Assembly (NCBI GenBank): GCA_027489965.1
Contig: JAIXZA010000111.1
Location: 1-39,126 of the forward strand
Source: Verrucomicrobiaceae bacterium
GTDB taxonomy: Bacteria > Verrucomicrobiota > Verrucomicrobiia > Verrucomicrobiales > Verrucomicrobiaceae
Length of the DNA: 39,126 bases
Direction of reading: 5' to 3'
Under the pieces are notes generated by a model that saw nothing but the letters and a program-made list of their open reading frames with translations, did no database searches and was not told where the DNA came from. A program made the translations under genes and the position numbers. The number at the start of each line of letters is the position of its first letter. The first letter of the stretch is position 1. This document shows, piece after piece, positions 1-8,274 of the stretch.

Positions 1-6
1 AAAATT

Positions 7-32
7 CCCCCCCCCCCCCCCCCCCCCCCCCC
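7..32. repeat. poly-C homopolymer tract at left contig end
   Basis: Twenty-six consecutive C residues follow the first six bases. A second C run of 19 occupies 39108-39126 on the same strand. Same-strand C runs at both ends fit one poly-C tract of a circular or joined molecule at which assembly broke. Confidence 0.9.
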
Positions 33-69
33 ACCAGTAGGGGAGGGGAGGTTGCAAAATGACGGTTAC

Positions 70-321
70 TGACGCGCTTTTTTGCAATGAAGCGTCACGG
101 TTAAACTTTTTCACTGCAAAGACATCTGTAATAAATGACGCTCGTGTCTTAACTTTCTCTGTTCAGGATTCTATTCTTAAAACGCGACAAAGCAGCGCGG
201 CGAAACTCGAAAATAATGCGTCAACGCGTCACGAATCACGTAAAGCGTTGCAACACATGCAAATGACCATGACACACGCACGCGTCACAGCATGACACGG
301 GCGACGGGGCGGGAATGACGC
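70..321. repeat. cluster of seven TGACGC/GCGTCA hexamers (iteron-like)
   Basis: Forward copies are at 70, 136 and 316; reverse copies at 92, 218, 226 and 282. Two reverse copies are only 8 bp apart (218 and 226). A smaller group of three TGACGC copies lies inside the primase gene at 2640, 2681 and 2690. Clustered short repeats next to replication genes are typical of initiator or regulator binding; which one applies here is inference. Confidence 0.5.
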
Positions 322-328
322 CAGTCGA

Positions 329-1831
329 TTAGGATGGACGGTAAATCACCCAGGCGCGGCGATCGGCCTTGCGGGCGTAAACGACGCGGCGAGGCGCGTC
401 TTCCTTGAGGCGTCCGAGAACTCGATCCACCTTGTTGTGCGCGACGAACCTTTTGACCTCGCGCGAAACCGAGCACGAATCCATAATCAGGAGTCGCTCA
501 AGCTCGATGGCCGTGCCATCCCACGCCTTACCAGCAACGTCGCCCTTCGCATCGCTCGGAAGCTCCCAGAGCTTGCAATCCTTCAAACCCTCGCCCTCTT
601 GAGCCGTCGTGAACACCGCAGCATCAACGAGCTGCATGAATTCGCTGGCGGGAGTGTCGTCGAACAACTCACCGGTCAAAGTGGGATGATGCCACTCCCG
701 AACGCCGAAGCGGGCGGACTTGTAGTCCTCGGGAATCTGAAACTCATTCAGCAGCCACCAAGCGTAGGCCGGTAACTCCTCCGCGACCCTCGCCCGGAAG
801 GCCGCGCGCTCGTCCAGCGTGGTCGTCGGCATAGGTAGGGGGGCAGGAGAAACAAGGAACAACATGAGCTTGTCCTTCATGTCCGGCGTCAAAAGCGGAA
901 GCACGCGCATCTTGTCCGGATCGTCATTGATGCTGATCGTGGTGCGGAAAAACGGCGACAACGTGAGCGCGTTCTCGCGCTTCTCGTGGAGTCGCTGGGT
1001 GTCGTTGACGACCAGCTGCTTGAGCTGCTCTCCGAAGTAAACACGATCCACCGTCTTCGTGCTCGAGGCAGGATCCTCCATCATCAAGTGCTCCGCCGCG
1101 AACATCTCAGCGTTGAAATCCGTTCGCCCGAAAAGGTAAGGCCCTGGGTCCGCAGAGCGTCCGCCCAGCAACCCTGTGATGATCTGATGCTGAATGCGGC
1201 TTTTACCGCAATCTTTCGGCCCGGCGAAGACAAGGCTCTGTCCTGGTCGAAAGTTGCCCGGCCCGCCCAGATACAGCGCTTCAAGCGCGATCTTCATCCA
1301 CCCGTGAAAGTAGATCGTCTGATCAACCCCATGCCCCTCATCGTCGGACCACCCGAAATCGAGCTTGGAATGAATGACCGCCTTGACCGTCTCCCACTCG
1401 CCTTGGCAGGGCTCAATAAGCCGCGGCGACGTCTTGACGAGCACGCGCTTACCGTTGATCACGTAGATGCCCGCAGGATGGCCCGCAATCGCATCCAGAA
1501 CCATCTCCACCCGCCTTTGCTGCATCGTGTGCAGAATCACCTGCTCCGCCTCGCTGAGAACCTCGCCCTCGCGCGGCTTGAGGCGCACATACTTAGTCTT
1601 CAGAAGATTGAGAATCTTCTTCTCTGGCCACACCGACCACCCCGCGCCGTCGCCGAGGATGTAATTCGTTCCGCCGCCATTCTCCCACCAAAGACTCAGC
1701 TCCTCAGCAACGGAGGCAGCATCGAACACGCGGGGCTTTTGCGCGCCTCCGGACTGAAATTCAGCAGGAGATTCGCCATCTGATTTTTTCGCGCGCCCAC
1801 GGCGCTTGGAGGGTTCTTTTGGTTGAGACAT
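329..1831 (-). CDS. phage primase-associated SF3-type helicase (DUF5906/D5-like ATPase)
   Basis: A 500-residue ATPase, the last gene of the early operon. The Walker A motif GPKDCGKS is at residues 204-211 and a Walker B-like MMED at about 250-253, in the order seen in helicase domains of the D5/NrS-1 type (DUF5906) of phage and plasmid primase-helicases. The basic N-terminus (about residues 1-20) and C-terminal third have no obvious motifs. The likely role is DNA unwinding at the phage origin together with the separate primase encoded 6 bp upstream, rather than as one fused protein. The start is ATG at 1831 without a clear Shine-Dalgarno sequence, so translation is probably coupled to the primase stop at 1838. 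The ATPase assignment is firm; the subfamily is less so. Confidence 0.85.
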   Translation of the reverse strand: MSQPKEPSKRRGRAKKSDGESPAEFQSGGAQKPRVFDAASVAEELSLWWENGGGTNYILGDGAGWSVWPEKKILNLLKTKYVRLKPREGEVLSEAEQVILHTMQQRRVEMVLDAIAGHPAGIYVINGKRVLVKTSPRLIEPCQGEWETVKAVIHSKLDFGWSDDEGHGVDQTIYFHGWMKIALEALYLGGPGNFRPGQSLVFAGPKDCGKSRIQHQIITGLLGGRSADPGPYLFGRTDFNAEMFAAEHLMMEDPASSTKTVDRVYFGEQLKQLVVNDTQRLHEKRENALTLSPFFRTTISINDDPDKMRVLPLLTPDMKDKLMLFLVSPAPLPMPTTTLDERAAFRARVAEELPAYAWWLLNEFQIPEDYKSARFGVREWHHPTLTGELFDDTPASEFMQLVDAAVFTTAQEGEGLKDCKLWELPSDAKGDVAGKAWDGTAIELERLLIMDSCSVSREVKRFVAHNKVDRVLGRLKEDAPRRVVYARKADRRAWVIYRPS

Positions 1832-1837
1832 AAAGTG

Positions 1838-2971
1838 TTAAAAATCGAAGTCAAAAAACGCAGCCTTCAGCTCGCCATCCAACCAGGCGGACTCGTCGAC
1901 GACGGCCAGATCGTTGAGGTCTTTCACGCGCTCGCCATCATTGCGCGTCAAGCCATCCAGCGAAAACGTCTCGACGGCCGCGCCAGCATCACTGAGTTGC
2001 TCAGTCCACCTTGCCGCCGCCTCTCTACCGGGATAAACAGGCGGCTTCTCAGGGTGCCCGGGCACAGCCTTCGGCAAATCTTCATCCATCATAATCCGCA
2101 CGCGCTTGCGCCGGAAATAAGGCAGCGCCGCCTCGCTGATCCGAGACGAACCTCCCAGCATGGAAACCACGGCCACTCGATCCAGCCGGCGGAACATCCA
2201 CAGAAAATGATACGCGGCCAGCATGTCCGCCCCGCCCTCAACAAGAAGAACTGCCGCGCGATCACCCATCTCAGCAGCCCCCAGCGGCCAGCGAGGCGAC
2301 CCCTTCGTCCAAGCCTTGATCTCATGACCGTCTGCCGCAATAAACGCGCGCCCATCCAACCTGCGAAACTGCGCCACCGAGCGCTCGCCGTCCGTCACCA
2401 CCCAGCAACCTCCCGCATCATGAAACGGACGCCACGCTCCGCCCTCGTGCCGATCTTGAAACTGCGGCCACATACAGAACCCCACCCGCCTCGCCTCTGC
2501 CGCCGCAGCGACCCCCTCAGCGCTCAGTTCGCGAAGTTTCGCCAGCGCCACGATCTCCTCTTTTTTAAGAGCCCGCATGCGCGGCAGCGGTGGTTTTTCC
2601 TGCCGTTCATCCGCCCGCTCCGTCATTTGCGGCACTTTGTGACGCGTCGATTTGTTTCCACTGCGAATAAATGCCGGGACTGACGCCAGTGACGCTAGCG
2701 ACGATAAAGCCCCACCGAGCCCCACGTCGTGACGGGCCTGCCAAAAGTCGAAGATGTCGCCGTCCCAACCGCATCCATAGCAGTGTCCGTGTGTCGGGCG
2801 TGCCGCATGCACCGTGAAGGAAGGCGAACGCTCCCCGTGGAATGGGCAGCATGCGACGTAGTTGGCTCCGGATCGCCGCATCTCGATCCCTTCGATCACC
2901 ATGAGTTCAACGAACGGAAGCCGTCGCTTGATTTCTTCGATGTCGTATTCCTGGCGAGGCTGGTCGGTCAT
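1838..2971 (-). CDS. DNA primase with CHC2 zinc finger and Toprim domain
   Basis: A 377-residue DnaG-like primase. The CHC2 zinc-binding set is visible as C42-x2-H45 and C64-x2-C67 in an N-terminal module of about 75 residues. A Toprim-like core follows, with LLVEGGADM (E245) and IMMDEDLP (D296/D298) as likely metal-binding acidic residues. The linker at about 86-140 is Ser/Ala-rich and then charged, suggesting disorder. It would make RNA primers for phage replication and work with the downstream helicase. Its ATG overlaps the methyltransferase stop by four bases (ATGA, 2968-2971), implying translational coupling. Three TGACGC hexamers lie inside this gene at 2640-2695. Confidence 0.92.
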   Translation of the reverse strand: MTDQPRQEYDIEEIKRRLPFVELMVIEGIEMRRSGANYVACCPFHGERSPSFTVHAARPTHGHCYGCGWDGDIFDFWQARHDVGLGGALSSLASLASVPAFIRSGNKSTRHKVPQMTERADERQEKPPLPRMRALKKEEIVALAKLRELSAEGVAAAAEARRVGFCMWPQFQDRHEGGAWRPFHDAGGCWVVTDGERSVAQFRRLDGRAFIAADGHEIKAWTKGSPRWPLGAAEMGDRAAVLLVEGGADMLAAYHFLWMFRRLDRVAVVSMLGGSSRISEAALPYFRRKRVRIMMDEDLPKAVPGHPEKPPVYPGREAAARWTEQLSDAGAAVETFSLDGLTRNDGERVKDLNDLAVVDESAWLDGELKAAFFDFDF

Positions 2972-4635
2972 GACACGCCTCGTTCGCTGGGTAAAAAACG
3001 CCGGATGTCCGGAGACTGCGAAAGCGCCGCCAGAACGATCGCCCGGGCAAGCCTGCGTGGCACCGCGTTCCCGATCTGTTTAACTTGGTCGGTCTTTGTG
3101 CCCGTGAATTTGTAGTGAGACGGGAAGCCCTGAGCGCCAGCGAGCTCGTGAGGCTGCAACATGCGGAAATTGATATCGAGGAGGTATCGTCGCCCCTCCC
3201 ACGTCACCACGGGCCTGGCAAGGCCGAATCGCTGCTTAGTCGTGGCAGTCCCCAGCGGATCGTCCACGCTCTGCGCTCGCCCGTTTCCGTAATACTCGAT
3301 CAAATAAGGCTGGGCGAGCCCTATCGCGCCGGCGGACGCAACAGTCGGCACCGGCTCGTCAACCGCTCGGGCGATCCCTCCGCTTTGCTGCGGAATCATT
3401 AGCGGCTGAATCTCAGGCTGACAAAGCGCCATATCACCACGATTTCCGCAAATCGTCGGGAGTGGGTTTTCGATCGAGCGCGAACGAGAAGAATCGTCTC
3501 CCGAGGCACCATGTGCCAAATGAACAAGGAAAGGCTTTACCACAGCGAGGTGCCCGCCTCCCGCCGTTATCGTCGGCGTTGGATCATCCAATGACCGACC
3601 GGAACCATTTATCTGGCTTTCTTCCGTGCCCCTCAGTTCGACCATGAATGGCTCGATAAGCGCGTGCGCGCCACCTTTCGCCGTCGTGATCGTGTTGATT
3701 GGACGGTCTATCGATCGCTCATGCCCCCCGTGCTCCATGGCCACGAGAAATGGATTCACGAGGTGCAGGTGTCCCTGCGCCGTCACTGTAGGCACTGGCG
3801 CTTCGGTCGAATGCGTTCGCGGAGATTGATCGGCGCGCTCGCCATTGCCAGGCGTGATAAACGGCTTCATTCCGAACTTCTCCAATCCCGCCATGATGCG
3901 CCGCATCGTCTTCTCTGAAAGCGGACGCTCTCGGTCGAACACACTCGCCCCAGGTAAAGACCAGTCGATGATCTCCCTCGCCGTTCGCCATGGCTTGAGG
4001 CCAGAGACGCCTTTGGTAGCGTGCGTCGGATTCGGCCACACACAACGACGCCGCCCGCGCACCGCCTGAACGAAGAGCCTCCGACGCGTTGTCGGATCGC
4101 CGTAGTCCGCCGCGCACAGAACGCGATGCTCGACTTGATATCCGAGCGACATCAAAGCCGCAGTCCAAGCCAGAAAAGTCTCGCCCCGCTTCGATTGCAG
4201 AGGCCTGCCATCCACGCCGATACCTCCCCACGAAACAAACTCCGGGACGTTTTCGACGAGGATCACTTTTGGGCGGAGCGCCTCTGCCCATCGGATCACG
4301 CACCACGCCGTCGCACGCGACTGGTCATTGATCGGCTTTCCGCCTCTGGCGACGCTATGGTGCGTGCATTCAGGAGATGCCCACAAAAGGTCCAACTCCC
4401 CCTCCTTGAAAAGTTCGCGAGGATTCACGTTGTCGATGTTCGTGCAGAGATGCCGCGCCTCCGGATGATTCTCCGTGTGGGTCGCGACGGCGACCGGCCA
4501 GTGATTGATCGCCGTCAGATCCACACGCCGCCCCAGCGCTAAGATCGCCTCAGCGGCTCCAGCACTGGTCCCGCCTGCGCCGCAGAACAAGTCCGCGACT
4601 CTCATCGAGGCGGGTTTTCTCAATGGTCTTGCCAT
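2968..4635 (-). CDS. DNA (cytosine-5) methyltransferase with six repeated target-recognition-like units
   Basis: A 555-residue C5 methyltransferase numbered from ATG 4635. That start is preferred because GGATAA lies just upstream; a TTG at 4653 would add six residues and overlap the previous gene. Motif I (LFCGAGGTSAG) is at 16-26, the motif IV nucleophile in ASPECTHHS is Cys90, motif VI ENV is at 128-130, the motif VIII-like TRRRLF at about 183-188 and motif IX/X QIGNAVP at 520-526. Motif IV reads PEC rather than the usual PPC. Between motifs VIII and IX, six imperfect units of the form D-x-P-x-P-T-[IV]-T...P-[FY]-[LMI]-V occur at about 277-298, 308-331, 347-371, 386-407, 424-446 and 456-477. 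It probably protects phage DNA from host restriction. No partner restriction enzyme is visible. Confidence 0.92.
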   Translation of the reverse strand: MARPLRKPASMRVADLFCGAGGTSAGAAEAILALGRRVDLTAINHWPVAVATHTENHPEARHLCTNIDNVNPRELFKEGELDLLWASPECTHHSVARGGKPINDQSRATAWCVIRWAEALRPKVILVENVPEFVSWGGIGVDGRPLQSKRGETFLAWTAALMSLGYQVEHRVLCAADYGDPTTRRRLFVQAVRGRRRCVWPNPTHATKGVSGLKPWRTAREIIDWSLPGASVFDRERPLSEKTMRRIMAGLEKFGMKPFITPGNGERADQSPRTHSTEAPVPTVTAQGHLHLVNPFLVAMEHGGHERSIDRPINTITTAKGGAHALIEPFMVELRGTEESQINGSGRSLDDPTPTITAGGGHLAVVKPFLVHLAHGASGDDSSRSRSIENPLPTICGNRGDMALCQPEIQPLMIPQQSGGIARAVDEPVPTVASAGAIGLAQPYLIEYYGNGRAQSVDDPLGTATTKQRFGLARPVVTWEGRRYLLDINFRMLQPHELAGAQGFPSHYKFTGTKTDQVKQIGNAVPRRLARAIVLAALSQSPDIRRFLPSERGVS

Positions 4636-4639
4636 CGCT

Positions 4640-4975
4640 TTATCCGTTCGCAAAATCTACGTCCGCGTTGTAGATGCGCGTTATAGGGAGCCTGTTCACG
4701 TGCCGCTGGCCCGCGTGCTCTATCTCGCTGATTCCAGGCTCAAAGCTAACCGCATCCGATTGTATTACGTAGTGGATTTGGCAGCCAGCGATCATCATGT
4801 TTCCAATGCTCACATACCAGTTGGTCGACTTTGAGTTGGTTTTTACGCCAAGCGCGTCTTCGCTTGTGAGCACAGCTTTTGCAGTGCCCCAGACAGCGCG
4901 ATAGCTCTCTCCATCCGGTGCGAAGAACCAATTATCAGTCGTGATTAGATATTTTTTCCCGATTTGTGGTTTCAT
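4640..4975 (-). CDS. small early protein of unknown function (111 aa)
   Basis: I do not recognise the family. From ATG 4975 the protein starts MKPQIGKKYLITTDNWFF and is rich in aromatic and beta-prone residues, with no signal peptide or membrane segment. The reading frame extends upstream to 5062, but that part is basic and low in plausible protein character and would cover the end of the preceding gene, so 4975 is chosen. It ends four bases before the methyltransferase ATG, which fits the tight early operon. Many phages carry small proteins of this size next to methyltransferase or ParB genes; function is open. Confidence 0.7.
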   Translation of the reverse strand: MKPQIGKKYLITTDNWFFAPDGESYRAVWGTAKAVLTSEDALGVKTNSKSTNWYVSIGNMMIAGCQIHYVIQSDAVSFEPGISEIEHAGQRHVNRLPITRIYNADVDFANG

Positions 4976-5000
4976 AAAATTTGAAAAAGGGCCACACGGC

Positions 5001-5273
5001 CTAATCGCGCGCCTTTTTCGATGTTGGGATTTCGGCGACCTTTGTCCGGTTATCCAAAGCACTCCACGTTGCTCGCTTCCAAAAATCGCGGGCCGCTCGG
5101 ATGTAGCACACGACCATTGGCTCCCAGATGAGATGAGGCCAGCAGCTACCCGACCACGGCGTTTTCCATGCGCATCTGTAATGCCAACCGATGACGCCTT
5201 CGGTCACGCGCACCTCAACGTATTGGCGACGCGACGTCCATTTAGCACTTAGTAGCAGTTTGAGCGTTTTCAT
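5001..5273 (-). CDS. small basic protein of unknown function (90 aa)
   Basis: Starts MKTLKLLLSAKWTSRRQY from ATG 5273. It is rich in Trp, Arg and Cys, with no recognised domain. An alternative GTG start at 5306 would overlap the ParB-like gene stop as GTGA, the coupling pattern used elsewhere in this operon, and give 101 residues. I prefer the ATG because the extra residues look unstructured. Position and strand agree with the early operon. Confidence 0.6.
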   Translation of the reverse strand: MKTLKLLLSAKWTSRRQYVEVRVTEGVIGWHYRCAWKTPWSGSCWPHLIWEPMVVCYIRAARDFWKRATWSALDNRTKVAEIPTSKKARD

Positions 5274-5302
5274 AAATTCCGACCGGCGCGCATGGCGGGC
5301 AC

Positions 5303-7510
5303 TCACTTCGCAGAGCCTTTCTTCGCCGCCTTCACTGGGTTAATTTTCGGCTTCTTCGTCTTAGGCTTAGGTGCGGTTTTCTTTTCCGATTTCTTAGGCT
5401 CCTCAGCGCCCATCCGATCAATGTATTCGCGCACCATGGCGGCGCTCTTTTCCATGCCTGAATGCTTTTGGCAAAAGTCCTCGATCTGCATCAGGCCTGC
5501 CCTCAGAGCAGCCTCGCGAGAACCGTATTTCGCCGAACTCTTGGACGGGACGCCGCCGAGTCCTGCGTTCTTGCCTTGCACCGAGACATTCCAGACCCAG
5601 CCTTTATCGAGTCGGGCGACGAGGACGCTCGCTTTGTAGCCATGCTGGACAGCGACGGTCGCCTCATCGGGGTTTGTGCAGCAATTGGCCGCATTCCACT
5701 CGAAGTCGTCAGCGGAATCCTTTTTCGCCTTCCATTCAACCCGGCTCTTGATGGCCGCCTCCTTCGAGGACTTAACGTTTTCCGAAGCGATCCGGACAAA
5801 CTCCATTTTCCTCACCTCGCCAAGGTTGACTCCGAGCACCTTCGCCCATGTCTTGATTCCGGACTTCAGCGGCTCTTCTCCGGCATAAAAATGAAGAAGC
5901 ATCCGCATAAAGAAGGCGACCAGCGAACCCGCGTCCGACTGGATCCGCTGCGCAAACTTGCGCAACTCGACCACCGCTTCGCGGGAAGGTTCCACCCCCA
6001 GCGCGGACGCCACGCTCGTCGCGTCGCCGTGCTCGTCCGTCACGTCGATCATGAGGGCTACGGCCGCATGCCAGAATCCCTCCGGAGCGCGAAATTCTCC
6101 GCCCCTGGCCTTTTCGCCCGCCGACGAAACCACCGCTTCGAACTCAGCCTTGAGCACCCGCAGAGACTTCTCGCGCATCTCCTCAGCCTTGCCTCGATTG
6201 CGATCAACCTCGCGCTTCGCCGCCTCTTCAACAGACGACTGCTCCGACGAGTCGAGCGGCACAGTGAGGTCGTCCGATGCTTTTCGCGATGGTTTTTCAG
6301 CATGCCGGAAAATCTGATCGTCAGCTGCCCGCTCCGCATCGTTCTCTCTCGCCGCCTCGAGGGCGATCTTGTGATCAGCGAGTTCCCGCACCCGGCCAAG
6401 GCCATCCTTGACGACAACCACGGGAACCTCGCGACCGCGAATGAGTTTTTTCCACGCCGGCGGATTCTGAACTCCTCGCTTGAGATCATGCTCCGGCGGC
6501 ACATCATCGATGTCGACGAACCCGCTGTTGTAGGCTAGGCGCGAACCGGTAAGGTCGAAGAGCCGCTCTGAGTCAGCCAAAGAAAGAGCGCTCCGCTTCG
6601 CCGTCGCGTCCGTCTCGCTCTCCATCCATCGCGCGTGCTGCGCGACCCGTTTTTGCCTGAAGCACTCGACGTTGAGGCACATGTGGAACTTTGACCCCGG
6701 TGACTCCATGTTTCTCGTGTTCCACGGGCAGTCTCCACAAGCCCCGCCCGCGAGCCGCTCGCCCTGATCATTCGAGCGCACCGGAACAAGGTCCGCGTCA
6801 TCCTGCGGAAAATCTGCGCCCCGCAGTTGCACCATGCATTCATCATGGATCAAGCGCTCAAGCTGCCTGTAGTGCATCGGCCCCATTCCATCCGGCGGGT
6901 TGAGCACGCGCTTCGCGATCTGGTCGCGCTGTCCAACGGAAGGGATCCGCGCCAGCAGCCTCGCGTGCGACACCGGCAGTTCGCTCGATTCGAGCACCTC
7001 GCCCGTGAAAGTGCCGCGAAGCCTGCAAAGGCGAACCCTGTCCTCAATCGTCTGGCGAGTCTTTCCGACCAGCCGCGCGAGCGTTTCGCTCGTGTGCAAA
7101 TGCCGCCCGTCTTCACCCTTCATTTCGAGGGCCGCCCGGTATCCCTCCGCCTCCTCGAGGGGAGTCAGGCCCTCGCGTTGCAAATTCTCAACCAACTGAA
7201 TCAGCACGACTCGCGCATCAGTCATCTCGCGCACCACAGCCGGAACCTTTTCGAGCCCCATCTGCGAAGCGGCCACCCAGCGCCGGTGACCGCACACGAT
7301 TTCGTAACTCGTGCCCTGCGCATCGTCGCGGTTCGAGCGGAGCAGCAAGTGCGAAAGCTCGGGGGCAAACCCATGCTCGCGGAAGCTCGTGATGAGCTCC
7401 TCGATTTTCTCAGGGTCGAAGTGAGTCCGCGGATTGAGCGGGCTCTTTGAGATTTCCTTGGGGTTAATCCAGACGATTTGGTTCTCGGTTTCGGTATGCA
7501 CAGTTTTCAT
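5303..7510 (-). CDS. large ParB/Spo0J-like DNA-binding protein (735 aa)
   Basis: The N-terminal 130 residues form a ParB-type domain. It shows the PLNPR-type start at about 24-28, CGHRRW at 73-78 and the helical segment VENLQREGLTPLEEAEGY at 107-124. A helix-turn-helix region (LARLVGKTRQTIEDRVRL) lies at about 144-161. A Cys quartet, C258-x2-C261 and C278-x4-C283, suggests a small zinc site. The remainder is charged and partly helical, and the C-terminus is a Lys/Pro-rich basic tail of about 35 residues. At 735 residues it is more than twice the length of usual ParB. No ParA partner is encoded in the window, so plasmid-like partitioning is unlikely; a CTP- or DNA-dependent replication, recombination or regulatory role is more plausible (inference). 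Its ATG overlaps the preceding stop (ATGA, 7507-7510). Confidence 0.85.
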   Translation of the reverse strand: MKTVHTETENQIVWINPKEISKSPLNPRTHFDPEKIEELITSFREHGFAPELSHLLLRSNRDDAQGTSYEIVCGHRRWVAASQMGLEKVPAVVREMTDARVVLIQLVENLQREGLTPLEEAEGYRAALEMKGEDGRHLHTSETLARLVGKTRQTIEDRVRLCRLRGTFTGEVLESSELPVSHARLLARIPSVGQRDQIAKRVLNPPDGMGPMHYRQLERLIHDECMVQLRGADFPQDDADLVPVRSNDQGERLAGGACGDCPWNTRNMESPGSKFHMCLNVECFRQKRVAQHARWMESETDATAKRSALSLADSERLFDLTGSRLAYNSGFVDIDDVPPEHDLKRGVQNPPAWKKLIRGREVPVVVVKDGLGRVRELADHKIALEAARENDAERAADDQIFRHAEKPSRKASDDLTVPLDSSEQSSVEEAAKREVDRNRGKAEEMREKSLRVLKAEFEAVVSSAGEKARGGEFRAPEGFWHAAVALMIDVTDEHGDATSVASALGVEPSREAVVELRKFAQRIQSDAGSLVAFFMRMLLHFYAGEEPLKSGIKTWAKVLGVNLGEVRKMEFVRIASENVKSSKEAAIKSRVEWKAKKDSADDFEWNAANCCTNPDEATVAVQHGYKASVLVARLDKGWVWNVSVQGKNAGLGGVPSKSSAKYGSREAALRAGLMQIEDFCQKHSGMEKSAAMVREYIDRMGAEEPKKSEKKTAPKPKTKKPKINPVKAAKKGSAK

Positions 7511-8064
7511 GATTTTTTGTTTGATGCCTCCAAGGCATTGACCTGACGGAGGAAAGATTTCTCGCGTTTGCGAACGCGCTTTTTGTCACGCTTTCGGTTC
7601 TGATTGCCCTTTGCGGAGGCCCGGTAGCTCTCGCTGGTCTCTTCGCGCTTCTGGCCTGGCAGTTGGCTGCCATGCATGCCCGCCAGCTTAATCTCCCCGG
7701 AGAGCAGCTTGCAGCGCCACGAGTGAGCCGATTTCGTCTCGCCGAAAAGATCCCCGCATTCCTCCATGGTCATGCCTGCGAACGGCTCTTCGTTCATGGC
7801 GCGTCCAACAGCGACCAATTGCTTAAGCATCTGAGCGGGATGCACGCCGTGCCCCTTGATGAAACGGAACATCGCCTTGATGCCGAGATAGCGCTGTCGA
7901 TACTCATATTCCCCAGGCGGCTCCTCCTCGCCGTCGTCCTCCGCTTCGACCAACTCCGCGAACGGCATCTTCATGTCAACCGCCTGCCATCCGGTCCGGT
8001 CGAAATAACGCCGCATGGCATCGTTCGCGCTCGCATCGAGTTCCCTGAATCCGCCGTTTTTCAT
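7507..8064 (-). CDS. early protein of unknown function, possible DNA-binding (185 aa)
   Basis: The start is fixed by a good Shine-Dalgarno sequence (AAGGAGGG) just upstream of ATG 8064; the longer frame to 8223 lies over the previous gene. The N-terminal half is acidic around residues 38-50. The segment around MTMEECGDLFGETKSAHSWRC could be a helix-turn-helix, and the C-terminal 60 residues are strongly basic (KRDKKRVRKREK), which favours nucleic-acid binding. Stop and start overlaps (8061-8064 and 7507-7510) tie it to both neighbours. No specific function can be given. Confidence 0.75.
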   Translation of the reverse strand: MKNGGFRELDASANDAMRRYFDRTGWQAVDMKMPFAELVEAEDDGEEEPPGEYEYRQRYLGIKAMFRFIKGHGVHPAQMLKQLVAVGRAMNEEPFAGMTMEECGDLFGETKSAHSWRCKLLSGEIKLAGMHGSQLPGQKREETSESYRASAKGNQNRKRDKKRVRKREKSFLRQVNALEASNKKS

Positions 8065-8273
8065 GCTGCCCTCCTTCCGTGGATCACCCGGGTTTGAATG
8101 TCCTCTTGCACTAAAGGTGAGCGGAGTTGCTCCTCCGTGAGAATCTGACCTCGACTGAGCCCGACGCGGTTCGCTGTCTCCCGCCGAAGCCAGAGCGTCG
8201 TCCGGTTCGGCCTCAGAACGCACAGCAGCACTTGAGGCCCGCGAGTATTAGGGATGTGTTTATTCGCGATCAT
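8061..8273 (-). CDS. small protein of unknown function (70 aa)
   Basis: ATG at 8273, one base after the stop codon of the HNH gene; its own stop overlaps the next ATG by four bases. The sequence is basic with a mixed alpha/beta look (VLLCVLRPNRTTLWLRRETA) and no known motif. The ribosome-binding site of the next gene lies inside its 3' end. Operon context is the main support. Confidence 0.6.
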   Translation of the reverse strand: MIANKHIPNTRGPQVLLCVLRPNRTTLWLRRETANRVGLSRGQILTEEQLRSPLVQEDIQTRVIHGRRAA

Positions 8274-8274
8274 T

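Larger units (their letters stand above)
1..328. other. non-coding junction region with repeats; candidate origin or packaging region
   Basis: No convincing gene lies here. The only ORF (59-295, plus strand) has no family resemblance and runs against the neighbouring operon. The segment starts with a 26-base C run (7-32), followed by a G-rich stretch to about 52. It then holds seven copies of TGACGC or its complement GCGTCA (70-75, 92-97, 136-141, 218-223, 226-231, 282-287, 316-321), where roughly 0.1 would be expected by chance. It adjoins the 3' end of the helicase gene. If the molecule is circular it also adjoins the start of the terminase-containing operon, so an origin, a cos/pac site or a regulator-binding region are all possible. 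Confidence 0.5.

Noticed and set aside
59..295. A 78-residue plus-strand ORF in the left non-coding segment
   Set aside because: No family resemblance, runs against all neighbours, and its bases are better explained by the TGACGC repeats.
1823..2683. A 286-residue plus-strand ORF opposite the primase
   Set aside because: Antisense to a clear CHC2-Toprim primase; composition is Arg/His/Pro-rich as expected of a shadow frame.
5462..6538. A 358-residue plus-strand ORF opposite the ParB-like gene
   Set aside because: Antisense shadow of a protein with clear domains; no ribosome-binding site or motif.
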